Source of the DNA: Bacteroidota bacterium
GTDB taxonomy: Bacteria; Bacteroidota; Bacteroidia; Cytophagales; Cyclobacteriaceae
Assembly: GCA_027592755.1 (NCBI GenBank)
Contig: JAQCLE010000014.1
Location: 1-56,885, forward strand
Reading direction: 5' to 3'
DNA: 56,885 nucleotides
The notes below the pieces were generated by a model. The model was not told the origin of the DNA. It saw only the letters and a program-made list of their open reading frames with translations, and did not search any database. Positions 18,501 to 26,635 of this stretch are shown one piece after another. A program made the translations under genes and the position numbers. Positions within the stretch are counted from its first letter, which is position 1. Each line of letters opens with the position of its first letter.

Positions 18501-20700
18501 AACGCCAGGAGCCGTTGCCTTGTGTCAGGACTCGGTAGTTCTCGAAGCACTTCCTGCAGATGATCCCCGCTACACCTATTCATGGTCAACCGGGGACACT
18601 ACACGCCAGATAACAGTGACAACAATTGCCACATTGCAGGTAGCTGTAATAGATATACAAACAGGTTGTATTTCTGAAATTGTTACCGTGTTGGTTGGGG
18701 ATGGTCGTCCTCAGGTAGAATTAGGGCCGGCACAAACAGTCTGCGTAGGAGAACAGCCACCTCAATTGGATGCTGTGAATCCTGGAGCTTCCTACGCCTG
18801 GATGCGTGACGGCGCTAACTTAGGAAATGCTGGAAGGTTTCAAACCATAGACACCAGCCTCCCTAGATCGTTCATGTATCAGGTAGCTATCATTGATCCA
18901 ATAACCAGTTGTATTGGTCGTGATTCAGTTTTAGTAACAGTTAATCCATTGCCCGACATAACCCTTACCCCAACGTCCACTAGTGATTGCGGGATGGCGA
19001 ATGGCCAGATGGATATTGTTTTTAATACCGCCGGAAACTTCAACTATGACCTCACTTCAAATGGTGTCTCACAGGCATCGGGGAATTTTGATGGACCAGG
19101 AACAATTCCTAATTTTGGTTTGTCGGCAGGAAGCTATAACCTCGTAACAACTGATGCGGTTACGGGTTGTTCAAGATCGTCGAGTGCGAACATTAGTGAT
19201 ACTAATACAGGATTCACAGCAACGCTGACAGCCAATCCTGATTGCGGCACAAACGGAACTGTGGATTTGTCACTGACGGCTGATTTGGGTACGGTCGGCT
19301 CATACGACTACATCTTTTCATTCAGTAATGGAACTGTTATTGACAATGGCTCGGCATCTTCTGATCTTTTAACATTCAATTCACCCCTTGATACAGGTAC
19401 TTACAATATTGTGGTCAGAACGGATGTCCCTAATTGTGTAGAAACTGCCCAGGTGAATTTGACCGAAAACCCACCGGCAACAATAACTATTGATCCTATT
19501 TATAATTTTTGTAGCGGTCAGGGTACGTTAACCGCAATTGTAGCTGGCGGTGGTTCGTTATTATGGACGCTTCCTGATGCAACTCAAGTTGCTGGTAACC
19601 CAATAACTGTAACCCAAAGTGGGACTTATTCGGTAACCTCTTCCGGCGTTGGATTTTGTCCTCAAACAGAAACGACAGAAGTCATTATAAGCCAGGATCC
19701 AGTTGTGAGCATAGATGTAACCGGGAATGAGTGTGATGGCACCTTAACGCTAAGTGCTATTACCGACAACGCAGGTGGAGCCAATTCTTTTGTTTGGGGC
19801 TCAGCAGATTCTAACAACGGATCGGTGTCTCAAGTCATAAATATTACACAATCGGGGACATATGCCGTGACCGCCAGAAACCAAAATACCGGTTGCCAGG
19901 CTAACGCTTCGGTAAGTGTCAATGTTGAACCATTATTGGAGGTATTTATTACTTCTGATCCCGATTGTGATAATAATGGCCAGATATTTTTACTTGCCGA
20001 GTCAAATATTACTGCAGACGTAATTTTTGAATGGAGTGATCCGAACGGCTCAATTCTTCCAGATACCACGGCAATAATTACCATTAGCACCGGCGGTCTC
20101 TATACCGTACGCGTCATTAGAAGAGTTAGTGGCTGTAATGCATCTGGGAGTCTCGATGTGGTGATTGATTTGATCGAAGAAGATGAATTACTTTTACCCT
20201 CCAGGGTGGTTATATGTCCAGATGACCCTTTAACTTCTGTTGCTACTCTATATGCAGGTATTTTTAGCACCTATGAATGGAGACTGGAGCCTGATCAAAC
20301 CATTTTGTCAACAAGCCAGACCTATCAAACATCAGTACCTGGTAGGTATGAAGTTACCATTGGTAATGGACTAACTTGTATTAGGGATTATGTCGATGTA
20401 ATTGAAGATTGTAGACCCCGCATATTTGCACCTACCGCGTTCACACCGAATGGAGATGGACTTAATGACAGTTTTGGAGTATTTAATAATCCTTTCGTGA
20501 CAGAGTTTAACATTTTTATTTACAATAGGTGGGGAGAATTAGTGTATCATGCTGAAAATGTGGATTTTACATGGGATGGTTCCTTTCGTGGGGACATGTC
20601 ACCATCCGGAACATATGCCTATGTTGTAACTTTCAGTAGCTCATTGGATTCCTCTTTGGGCCAGATTGAACTGCATGGAGGAGTTACACTCATTAGATAA
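15505..20700 (+). CDS. Giant T9SS cargo protein with PKD domains and CHU_C (type B) C-terminal domain
   Basis: About 1731 residues from ATG 15505 (ATG 15523 is equally possible; TTG 15409 would place 32 residues before the signal peptide). The signal peptide ends at LKGQ. Two copies of one module follow: a propeller-like region (NNWFFGN... and again NQWYFGQMAG...) then a PKD domain (WDFGDG near 433; FWIFGDGG near 946). After these come several Ig-like repeats rich in Cys, Thr and Asp. The final about 90 residues (FTPNGDGLND near 1646, IYNRWGELVY) are the gliding-motility-associated C-terminal domain, a T9SS type B signal. It should be surface-exposed or secreted, and the divergent PorP/SprF protein is its probable partner. 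It may act in adhesion or gliding; no catalytic motif was seen. Confidence 0.9.
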   Translation: MTGKLTMRVTLILCLVTLIFTNTLKGQIINGNNWFFGNSNQALLFNKSDNKGVIEEVQAIPFGMGGSLVISDEYDGNVKFYTDGQNVYDASHKIVPNGTGLTGNPDINQALAACPFPSGNNDQWLLFTNSGVGGVNEIQYSILDLTIPGNATQLNQPELGDVAGTKNVGTGLINPSPGMLMLQSRNLKNFWLISQDSISGEFKSLEISSGMIGNIQSFDLTSASVPKIVAANFSAYRVDSANYRIAVSPQNQNRNVQLLNLNIVNGALTFDSVILNTGNSDSTVESIYDTEWSLDGQILYISRHGGNGNTGNLYQFNFLDTLMNLNSVLPGPVYRSYGIKLAPDSQLYHLYQQTALSPIQLGVIIDPGFAIDSLTYNPAPFANADFIGRQFPEQAKPNISMFNQVVFTALDLCLTVSTKFSPNVEPPPSFYMWDFGDGTTSFSHSPIHTYDQAGMFQVSMTVMLDNVVETFTSSVNIVDTQLMVDLGADTVICRGEILSLDAGPGGISYGWNTGDSTQTIQVDSAGTYWVAVEVPNPTNPGVSCFLSDDIMVEVYGETETISNQWYFGQMAGIDFNENPPVPLVDNNQMNSPEAASTISDINGDLLFYSNGVSVYNKEHEMMLDGFNIGGDSTSAQGALIVPVPQDATSFYIFTTDPSWNDQTFDVKYSFIDLKRDGANGGVALKDRPLYYKGTERLTASGSGGSLIWVVTHEFGNNTFRSYPVTEDGIGSASLSTAGTILSVATEGNSKNTMKLSADVSKLAMTIAGPENFVEVFDYIDTAGQVANPLKINIGEPAPAEIYGVLISPNNEKLYVTTKGGGNSKLIQFTIDTTDVATIEASKAIIAQDAQEFGDLQTGPNGIVYMAVNGSGDLGTINNPNNDASQVGFTLAGFNLGGRLSSLGLPNFVQNASQPPQTPSIAATPGCLGQDSQFTGGGTSSIDEFFWIFGDGGSSMDQNPVNTYNAIGTYTASLRITNRCGLDTTLFTQVVVNVIPPRPTTPGAVALCQDSVVLEALPADDPRYTYSWSTGDTTRQITVTTIATLQVAVIDIQTGCISEIVTVLVGDGRPQVELGPAQTVCVGEQPPQLDAVNPGASYAWMRDGANLGNAGRFQTIDTSLPRSFMYQVAIIDPITSCIGRDSVLVTVNPLPDITLTPTSTSDCGMANGQMDIVFNTAGNFNYDLTSNGVSQASGNFDGPGTIPNFGLSAGSYNLVTTDAVTGCSRSSSANISDTNTGFTATLTANPDCGTNGTVDLSLTADLGTVGSYDYIFSFSNGTVIDNGSASSDLLTFNSPLDTGTYNIVVRTDVPNCVETAQVNLTENPPATITIDPIYNFCSGQGTLTAIVAGGGSLLWTLPDATQVAGNPITVTQSGTYSVTSSGVGFCPQTETTEVIISQDPVVSIDVTGNECDGTLTLSAITDNAGGANSFVWGSADSNNGSVSQVINITQSGTYAVTARNQNTGCQANASVSVNVEPLLEVFITSDPDCDNNGQIFLLAESNITADVIFEWSDPNGSILPDTTAIITISTGGLYTVRVIRRVSGCNASGSLDVVIDLIEEDELLLPSRVVICPDDPLTSVATLYAGIFSTYEWRLEPDQTILSTSQTYQTSVPGRYEVTIGNGLTCIRDYVDVIEDCRPRIFAPTAFTPNGDGLNDSFGVFNNPFVTEFNIFIYNRWGELVYHAENVDFTWDGSFRGDMSPSGTYAYVVTFSSSLDSSLGQIELHGGVTLIR

Positions 20701-20743
20701 TTGCAACATTTGTTATCTTTTCAATAAACGTATAAATTATATC

Positions 20744-21103
20744 ATGAAAAAAATCATTGTTTTACTTGTACTTGGCTTTTTGACAGGCAACATTTGAAAT
20801 GGAGAAAAATTTAATCTAATACCCACAAGTTTAAGAGTAACTGTTCTTGATAACCTCGGTAATATAGTTGAAGGAGCAACTGTAGTTGTTTTTGGCAATG
20901 AAGAAGATTACAGGTTAGAAAAAGACCCTATTGCCGGACCTGAACTTACGGATGAAAAAGGAAGGGTTACATTTAAACCAATTACACCTAAATCATATTA
21001 CATTTTTGTAGCCAAGGGGGAAATGAATAACAATGGTGAGGGTGTCAGGACCTCACGATTAGATCCAAACAAAATGAACAAAATCAACATTATTATTCGA
21101 TAA
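20744..21103 (+). pseudogene. Small lipoprotein-like gene with carboxypeptidase-regulatory-like fold, interrupted by in-frame TGA
   Basis: ATG 20744 opens a frame that encodes a signal peptide (MKKIIVLLVLGFLTGNI). TGA follows at 20795-20797, then 101 further in-frame codons end at TAA 21101. The part after the stop (LRVTVLDNLGNIVEGATVVV..., LTDEKGRVTFKPI..., NKINIIIR) is a single beta-sandwich domain like the carboxypeptidase-regulatory-like proteins common in Bacteroidota. Such proteins are usually lipoproteins, so the TGA could replace the lipobox Cys codon (TGT/TGC), or Trp, Arg or Gly, by one substitution. Ile at -1 is poor for a lipobox. It may be a recent pseudogene, a sequencing error or a read-through gene. 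The SDR-like gene starts two bases after the stop. Confidence 0.7.
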
Positions 21104-21105
21104 GA

Positions 21106-22155
21106 ATGTCCGATGGTAATTTTCTGATTTATGGAGCAAACGAATATACTGGGGAACTGATTACACGAAGGGCGACAGCCCTGGGACTGAAACCTATTCT
21201 CGCTGGCAGAAACAGGGATCAAATCCAGGCGTTGGCTTCTTCGCTTGGTCTCGAATATCTTGTTTTTGACCTTTCGGACGATGACGAAATAAGGCGAAAT
21301 ATTGCTCCATTCAAAATAGTACTTCACTGTGCTGGGCCATTTTCTAAAACTGCCCGACCAATGATCAAAGCTTGCCTGGATGTTAAAATTCACTACTTAG
21401 ATATCACTGGTGAAATCGAAATATTTGAATACTGTGCTTCAAAAGACAAGCAGGCACATGAAGCTGGTATTATTTTGATGCCGGGAGTTGGTTTCGATGT
21501 AGTGCCTACAGATTGCCTTGCGGCTTATCTGGCCTCATTGTTACCTGAAGCTACTCACCTTGAATTGGCTTTTAAAGGATCAGGAGCCATTTCTAAAGGG
21601 ACCGCTTTGACGATGCTCGAAAATTCTCATAAGGGTGGGGCTATAAGACAGAATTCAACAATTATAAGCGTTCCTGTCGCCTATGAATCAAAAACAATTC
21701 TATTAGAGGAGAAGGAAATTTCGATAACAACAATTCCATGGGGTGATGTTTCAACGGCATTTTACAGTACTGGAATTCCGAATATAAAGGTTTATACAGC
21801 TGTAAAGCCTGAAGGGATCAAACGGATGAAACTTATGAATTCACTCGATTGGTTAATTAAAATGCCGATTATCAAGAATTATTTCAGGCGAAAGGTGAAC
21901 CAAATTAAAGGTCCATCAGAGGATCTCCGGAATTCCGGCAAGAGCATTATTTGGGGTCGGGTTTTTAACGAAGAGCAACAGTTTGAAGCAATGCTAACAA
22001 CCCCAGAAGGTTACCAATTAACAGCTTTGACATCGATTGCAATCGTTCAAAAGCTGTTGATAGACCATATATTTTCAGGCTATAAAACTCCTTCTATGGC
22101 CTTTGGACCCGATTTCATACTTGAAATTGAAAATACAAATCGCACCAATTTATAA
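21106..22155 (+). CDS. Saccharopine-dehydrogenase-like NAD(P)-binding oxidoreductase
   Basis: 349 residues. The N-terminal Rossmann fold has FLIYGANEYTGELI (Gly-rich loop about 8-14), AGRN near 36 and VLHCAGPF near 73, followed by DITGE and GVGFDVVPTD. This pattern is that of the saccharopine dehydrogenase NADP-binding domain family, including trans-acting enoyl reductases. True lysine-pathway saccharopine dehydrogenases differ in the C-terminal part, so the substrate is unknown. It starts two bases after the interrupted lipoprotein gene and ends three bases before the next gene, so it is probably co-transcribed. Confidence 0.8.
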   Translation: MSDGNFLIYGANEYTGELITRRATALGLKPILAGRNRDQIQALASSLGLEYLVFDLSDDDEIRRNIAPFKIVLHCAGPFSKTARPMIKACLDVKIHYLDITGEIEIFEYCASKDKQAHEAGIILMPGVGFDVVPTDCLAAYLASLLPEATHLELAFKGSGAISKGTALTMLENSHKGGAIRQNSTIISVPVAYESKTILLEEKEISITTIPWGDVSTAFYSTGIPNIKVYTAVKPEGIKRMKLMNSLDWLIKMPIIKNYFRRKVNQIKGPSEDLRNSGKSIIWGRVFNEEQQFEAMLTTPEGYQLTALTSIAIVQKLLIDHIFSGYKTPSMAFGPDFILEIENTNRTNL

Positions 22156-22158
22156 TAG

Positions 22159-24987
22159 GTGAAACAAGTTTCAATTAATATTTCAGTCCTTTATTTACTT
22201 CTTCTCTTGTTTTTTGAGAGTTGTCAAGACATTAGACCCGATAATTCGATAAAAGTACCAAAGGAATATCTCGAGTTAGGAGGCAAATCATCAATTGGTA
22301 CTGAAGATGATCCCCACTCAAGATTGAATTATGAAATCCAGCTACAGGCGGATCCAATATCTGGTGAGATCCCTGTCGGAATTTATCAAAGAGAAATCAA
22401 TTTTACTAGCAATATTCCGATCCGAAAACCTCAATCAAGTAGTCTAAGGATACGTCAGGAAACATGGGAAAATATTGGCCCAACCAATGTAGGTGGCAGG
22501 ACCCGGGCATTTGGAGTGGATGTAACTAATCCATCAATTATAGTTGCTGGAAGTGTATCAGGGAGCATGTGGAGATCCGATAACGGTGGAATATCATGGG
22601 ATAAGACCTCTGGTCCGAATCAGCTTGTTGGAGCCTCAGTCTTGGTACAGGATATAAGACCGGGAATGGAAAACATTTGGTATTATGGTACCGGTGAAAT
22701 AAGGGGAAATTCAGCACGGGAAACTGGTGCACCATATCGGGGTGATGGCATATTTAAGTCAACTGATGGCGCCAGGACATGGTTTCAGCTTCAGTCAACA
22801 GAGGTACCTAATAAGAGCATTTTTAACAGTCAGTTCAACTACGTTCATGACATGGTTTTGAACCACACCCGAACGGATATTGATGAGATATACGCCGCAG
22901 TCTATGGTGGAATACTTCGTTCACAGGATGGAGGAAATTCCTGGAACGCAGTTTTAGGAGAGGAACTATTCAACCTCAGTGAAGATGAAGATTTAAATGA
23001 CTCAAATAGTCCGTTTTATTCTGATATTGAAATTAGTTCAACTGGGGTATTTTATGCCTATCTAAGTGAATTTACCTCCTCTGGATACCTCAAAGTTGGG
23101 GGAGTTTTCAGATCAGAAAATGGGATTGACTGGGCAAGAATTACCCCACGAAATTTACAGGATTTCACTAACAGGGCAGTTTTGGCAATTGCTCCATCGA
23201 ATGAGAATATCCTTTACTTAGCAATAACCCATGGTGCGGACGATATATACAGCATTTGGAAGTATACATTTCAGGGTGGAAGCCCTTCTTCTCCTGCAGG
23301 CGTCTGGGTGGATTTATCTGAAAATATTCCTGCTTTCGGAGGAGATTACGGTGACTATGATCCACAAGGTTCGTATAACATGGCGTTGGCCATTCAGCCT
23401 GATAATGAAGATATTGTTTTTCTTGGTGGGACCAACCTCTATCGATCAGATAATGGCTTTAGAACAGCCGATAACCTGATGTGGATAGGGGGTTATGATA
23501 CAATCAACGATGGCTCTCAATTTAAAAACCATCACGCCGATCAGCATGAAATATTTTTTGCACTCAATGGGCAAAACAGGCTTTATTCTACCCACGACGG
23601 GGGTTTGTCATATACGGATCAAGGTACAGCACCATATCCTGAATGGGAATCTATCAATCAGGGATATATTACCTCACAATTCTATTCGGTAGCAATTCAA
23701 CCCGATGAAGCAAATAATTTTATTGGTGGAGGAGCCCAGGACAATGGTAGTTGGTTCGGTAATTTAAAAGATGCTGGTGACTGGTCACGCATTCTCGGTG
23801 GAGATGGCGCGTATGCCGCAATTTCAGCTGGGAACGTGTTTTGGTACTTTTCCTCTCAGGAATCAAGAATCTTTCGATTTCAAATAGACTTCACAAACGA
23901 AGAAATTAGATCAGCTTCAAGAATTGATCCTGTTGGCGCTGGAGAAAAAAATGAACAGGATTATCTTTTTGTGAACCCTTTTGTGTTGGATCCGAATGAT
24001 AATGATAGAATGTTCCTTGCGGGAGGAGATGCTATTTGGAGAAATCAAAATTTATCACAAATCCCATCAGGAACACGTGAAAAAGTTCGGGAAGGTTGGG
24101 AACGTATGGAGAGCACAAGTTTGAATTCAGGAACAATATCAAGCCTTGTGTCCTCAACATCGCCAGCCAACATCCTTTACTATGGAACTTCTGACAGCAG
24201 ACTTTTCAGGATTGATAATGCCCATATCGGCGAGGGTGAGGTTAAAGAAATAACTGCGAATGATTTCCAGGGATTTATGGTCAATGTAAATGTTGATCCG
24301 TTAGATGCTGATCATTTGATTGTGATCTTTTCCAACTATAATATTCCCAGCATATTTTTATCATCGGACGGAGGCCAGTCTTTTATAGATATCGGTGGTA
24401 ATCTGGAACAAAGCCCTGGCGGCAGAGGTAATGGCCCAAGCATAAGATGGGGTGAAATTGCCCCTCTGAATGGAGGTAGTTATCGATATTATGTTGGCAC
24501 AAGTACGGGACTTTATTCAACTGAAATTCCGCAAGGTGATCAGACGATTTGGGAAAGAGAAGGATCAACTACCGTAGGCCAATCGGTTGTAAGGATGTTG
24601 CGTTATCGGCCATTAGATGGCAGATTAGTTGCGGCCACACATGGTAGCGGGGTTTTCATCACAACTGTTGATAATTTTCTCCAAATTGATCCTGTTATCC
24701 AGGTAGCTGAAAAATTTGAAGTTAAAAACCCATATCCCAACCCATTTAATGAAAATGTCACAATTGAATTTGAAACACCAGAGGAGGGCATTGTTTTCGT
24801 AAGGGTAGTTGACATGACCGGAAAATGGATAAGAACACCATTATGGGGGACACAAGGCCCCGGAACGAACCACGTGACCTGGGATGGTAAAGATGAATTT
24901 GGACAGCCTGTTGATGAAGGGATATATGTTTTGGCCTTCTCCTATCGAGGGAAGGTTGTTGGGCGCAAAGTGATTTTAAGCCAATGA
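22159..24987 (+). CDS. BNR/sortilin-type beta-propeller protein with T9SS type A sorting domain
   Basis: 942 residues from GTG 22159. The N-terminus is a hydrophobic signal with a lipobox-like FFESC (Cys about 21) followed by QD. The body contains repeated Asp-box motifs SxDxGxxW (SDNGGISW, STDGARTW, SQDGGNSW, SSDGGQSF) that mark a sialidase/VPS10-like beta-propeller. The C-terminal about 85 residues, from YPNPFNENVTIEF on (near 857), carry an FlgD-like T9SS type A sorting domain with the final GRKVILSQ. It is therefore predicted to cross the outer membrane through the T9SS. No sialidase catalytic set (Arg triad, FRIP) was recognised, so a binding or scaffold role is more likely than hydrolysis. 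The combination of a lipobox with a type A tail is odd. Confidence 0.85.
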   Translation: MKQVSINISVLYLLLLLFFESCQDIRPDNSIKVPKEYLELGGKSSIGTEDDPHSRLNYEIQLQADPISGEIPVGIYQREINFTSNIPIRKPQSSSLRIRQETWENIGPTNVGGRTRAFGVDVTNPSIIVAGSVSGSMWRSDNGGISWDKTSGPNQLVGASVLVQDIRPGMENIWYYGTGEIRGNSARETGAPYRGDGIFKSTDGARTWFQLQSTEVPNKSIFNSQFNYVHDMVLNHTRTDIDEIYAAVYGGILRSQDGGNSWNAVLGEELFNLSEDEDLNDSNSPFYSDIEISSTGVFYAYLSEFTSSGYLKVGGVFRSENGIDWARITPRNLQDFTNRAVLAIAPSNENILYLAITHGADDIYSIWKYTFQGGSPSSPAGVWVDLSENIPAFGGDYGDYDPQGSYNMALAIQPDNEDIVFLGGTNLYRSDNGFRTADNLMWIGGYDTINDGSQFKNHHADQHEIFFALNGQNRLYSTHDGGLSYTDQGTAPYPEWESINQGYITSQFYSVAIQPDEANNFIGGGAQDNGSWFGNLKDAGDWSRILGGDGAYAAISAGNVFWYFSSQESRIFRFQIDFTNEEIRSASRIDPVGAGEKNEQDYLFVNPFVLDPNDNDRMFLAGGDAIWRNQNLSQIPSGTREKVREGWERMESTSLNSGTISSLVSSTSPANILYYGTSDSRLFRIDNAHIGEGEVKEITANDFQGFMVNVNVDPLDADHLIVIFSNYNIPSIFLSSDGGQSFIDIGGNLEQSPGGRGNGPSIRWGEIAPLNGGSYRYYVGTSTGLYSTEIPQGDQTIWEREGSTTVGQSVVRMLRYRPLDGRLVAATHGSGVFITTVDNFLQIDPVIQVAEKFEVKNPYPNPFNENVTIEFETPEEGIVFVRVVDMTGKWIRTPLWGTQGPGTNHVTWDGKDEFGQPVDEGIYVLAFSYRGKVVGRKVILSQ

Positions 24988-25001
24988 TAGATCATTGATT
25001 C

Positions 25002-26159
25002 TTAGTAGAGCAAGCAATCTTTCGGAAGTCCATCATTTCTTGCTATTGTCCTAAGCTCATCAATTTCCCCTCCATTTTCAACCCATATCCGGATGTCATC
25101 AGTACCATTTAAGATATCAAATGGCATGTTATGGAATTCATATTCATAGGGAGGTTGTTTCCAAATGAAATGATCGCCAAGATAGCTATAGAGTTCACGA
25201 CAAAAGATAACACTGACGATCCATGGTTCGAACACCGTCCTGTCAGTCACATGAATTTGGAAACCACCACAATTAATATCTTTGTGTTTTTGAAAAGTTG
25301 GCTTAAAAATTAAAGGTCTTAAAATAAAACCCTCCAGGCGGTCTTTCTTGAAGACGGAGTTGAGGTGTTCTAAAAACGAAAAAGGATCAAGTTTGGGATG
25401 ACCAATTATCTCAAGACTTCGTGTTGTCCCCCTTCCTTCTGACATATTGGTGCCCTCAAAAATTACTGTGCCTGGATAAATTGTCGCCGCCTCTGGTGTG
25501 GCAAGATTGGGTGAGGGTATAACCCACGGCAGTCCAGTGTCGCCAAAATACATTTTACGCTCCCACCCCTCCATTTCAACAATCCTTAATTCGCATTTTA
25601 CTTCCCATTCGGACGCAGCCATTTTAGCAATTTCTCCAATCGTCATTCCATGACGCATGGGTAAGGGATATAGACCGACAAATGAAGAAAATTTAGGTTT
25701 AAGAATATTTCCTTCAACCTGAATGCCTCCGATAGGATTTGGCCGGTCAAGAACGATCACCTCTATACCCTTTTCTCCTGCAGCTTCCATGGCCAGTATC
25801 ATCGACCAGATATAAGTGTAAACTCGTGTTCCCACATCCTGAAGATCAATGATGATATGGTCCAGACCTTCCAGCATATCACTGGTCGGTTTCCTGGTAT
25901 CTGAATATAAGCTATAAACAGGGAGCTGATAGTAGGGATGAAAAAAATGATCTGATTCGATCATATTATCCTGTAAATCACCAAAAAGCCCGTGTTGCGG
26001 GGAGAAGATTTTCTTGAACCGCTTTCCAAAGAGCTCCTTTAAAAGGGCTATGCCATGATTAAGATTCTGGTCAACCGAAGCGGCATGGCACAAATAACCA
26101 ATGTTTCCCTTGATGGAATTTGATCTAAGCTTGTCCAGCCCAGTTATCACTTTTGGCAT
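25002..26159 (-). CDS. namZ: NamZ-type exo-beta-N-acetylmuramidase (DUF1343)
   Basis: 385 residues of the DUF1343 family, for which exo-N-acetylmuramidase activity on peptidoglycan fragments is known (NamZ). Conserved blocks visible are SPQHGLFGDLQ near 56, DLQDVGTRVYTY near 110, DRPNPIGG near 138, MRHGMTIGE and FEGTNMSEGRGT near 235. There is no signal peptide; the protein begins MPKVITGLDKL. It would act in the cytoplasm, unlike secreted homologues, or be exported by another route. It lies 41 bases downstream of tRNA-Leu on the same strand and is convergent with the propeller gene (14-base gap). Confidence 0.85.
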   Translation of the reverse strand: MPKVITGLDKLRSNSIKGNIGYLCHAASVDQNLNHGIALLKELFGKRFKKIFSPQHGLFGDLQDNMIESDHFFHPYYQLPVYSLYSDTRKPTSDMLEGLDHIIIDLQDVGTRVYTYIWSMILAMEAAGEKGIEVIVLDRPNPIGGIQVEGNILKPKFSSFVGLYPLPMRHGMTIGEIAKMAASEWEVKCELRIVEMEGWERKMYFGDTGLPWVIPSPNLATPEAATIYPGTVIFEGTNMSEGRGTTRSLEIIGHPKLDPFSFLEHLNSVFKKDRLEGFILRPLIFKPTFQKHKDINCGGFQIHVTDRTVFEPWIVSVIFCRELYSYLGDHFIWKQPPYEYEFHNMPFDILNGTDDIRIWVENGGEIDELRTIARNDGLPKDCLLY

Positions 26160-26200
26160 ACTTGTTAAGTCTTGTGAGTTGCTGTTTAAAAAAGAAAAAG

Positions 26201-26284
26201 TACCCAGGGCCGGAATCGAACCGGCACGATATTGCTACCATTGGTGTTTGAGACCAACGCGTCTACCAATTCCGCCACCTGGGC
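26201..26284 (-). tRNA. tRNA-Leu (anticodon CAA)
   Basis: 84 bases on the minus strand. The acceptor stem GCCCAGG pairs with CCTGGGT (one G-U pair) and the discriminator is A. The D-arm is GGCGGAATTGGTAGACGC-like, and the anticodon stem-loop TTGGT-CTCAAAC-ACCAA gives anticodon CAA (reads UUG). A long variable arm typical of class II tRNA is present, and the T-arm has GGTTCGATTCC. The CCA end is not encoded. A T-rich run follows the 3' end. Confidence 0.95.
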
Positions 26285-26344
26285 AAAAGGGTTGCAAACT
26301 TAGCTGAAGCGTTTCAGAAATTCAACCTTAATCGAGCATCACAC

Positions 26345-26635
26345 TTACAGATATTTTTCAGATGAAAATGCCAGGGGCTTTTCAGAAAATAATGGCTTCG
26401 TTTTCTGCCAGGTTGTTTTGAAAAATTCTGAATTCCGGTAATCTTCAAGCAATGACTGATTTATCCAACGGCTTTTGGTAATGAATACATTGGGATTATC
26501 AAGATCCCGGAGAAGTTCTAAATCGACACAACCGTTGCATGCTTTGATTTGATCACTGTTTTCACGGAATATTTCCAGGAAGTCATCAACTGAATCTTCC
26601 TTAAAAGTCATCCTGACTATTCGTATCAGCATCAT
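26345..26635 (-). CDS. Antibiotic-biosynthesis-monooxygenase (ABM) domain protein
   Basis: 96 residues with a single dimeric alpha/beta-barrel ABM domain: an opening strand MLIRIVRMTFK, a helix DDFLEIFRENSDQI, the central GCVDLELLRD strand and FITKSRW, ending with a helix and a C-terminal strand. Relatives act as cofactor-free quinol monooxygenases or haem-degrading enzymes; nothing here fixes which. It is translated immediately after the SAM-cleaving enzyme gene with no gap (26635/26636), so they form an operon. Two Met codons in tandem at the start make the exact start uncertain by one residue. Confidence 0.75.
   Translation of the reverse strand: MMLIRIVRMTFKEDSVDDFLEIFRENSDQIKACNGCVDLELLRDLDNPNVFITKSRWINQSLLEDYRNSEFFKTTWQKTKPLFSEKPLAFSSEKYL

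Noticed and set aside
26201-26284. tRNA-Leu as an integration site
   Set aside because: No integrase is adjacent and no direct repeat of the tRNA 3' end was found nearby.
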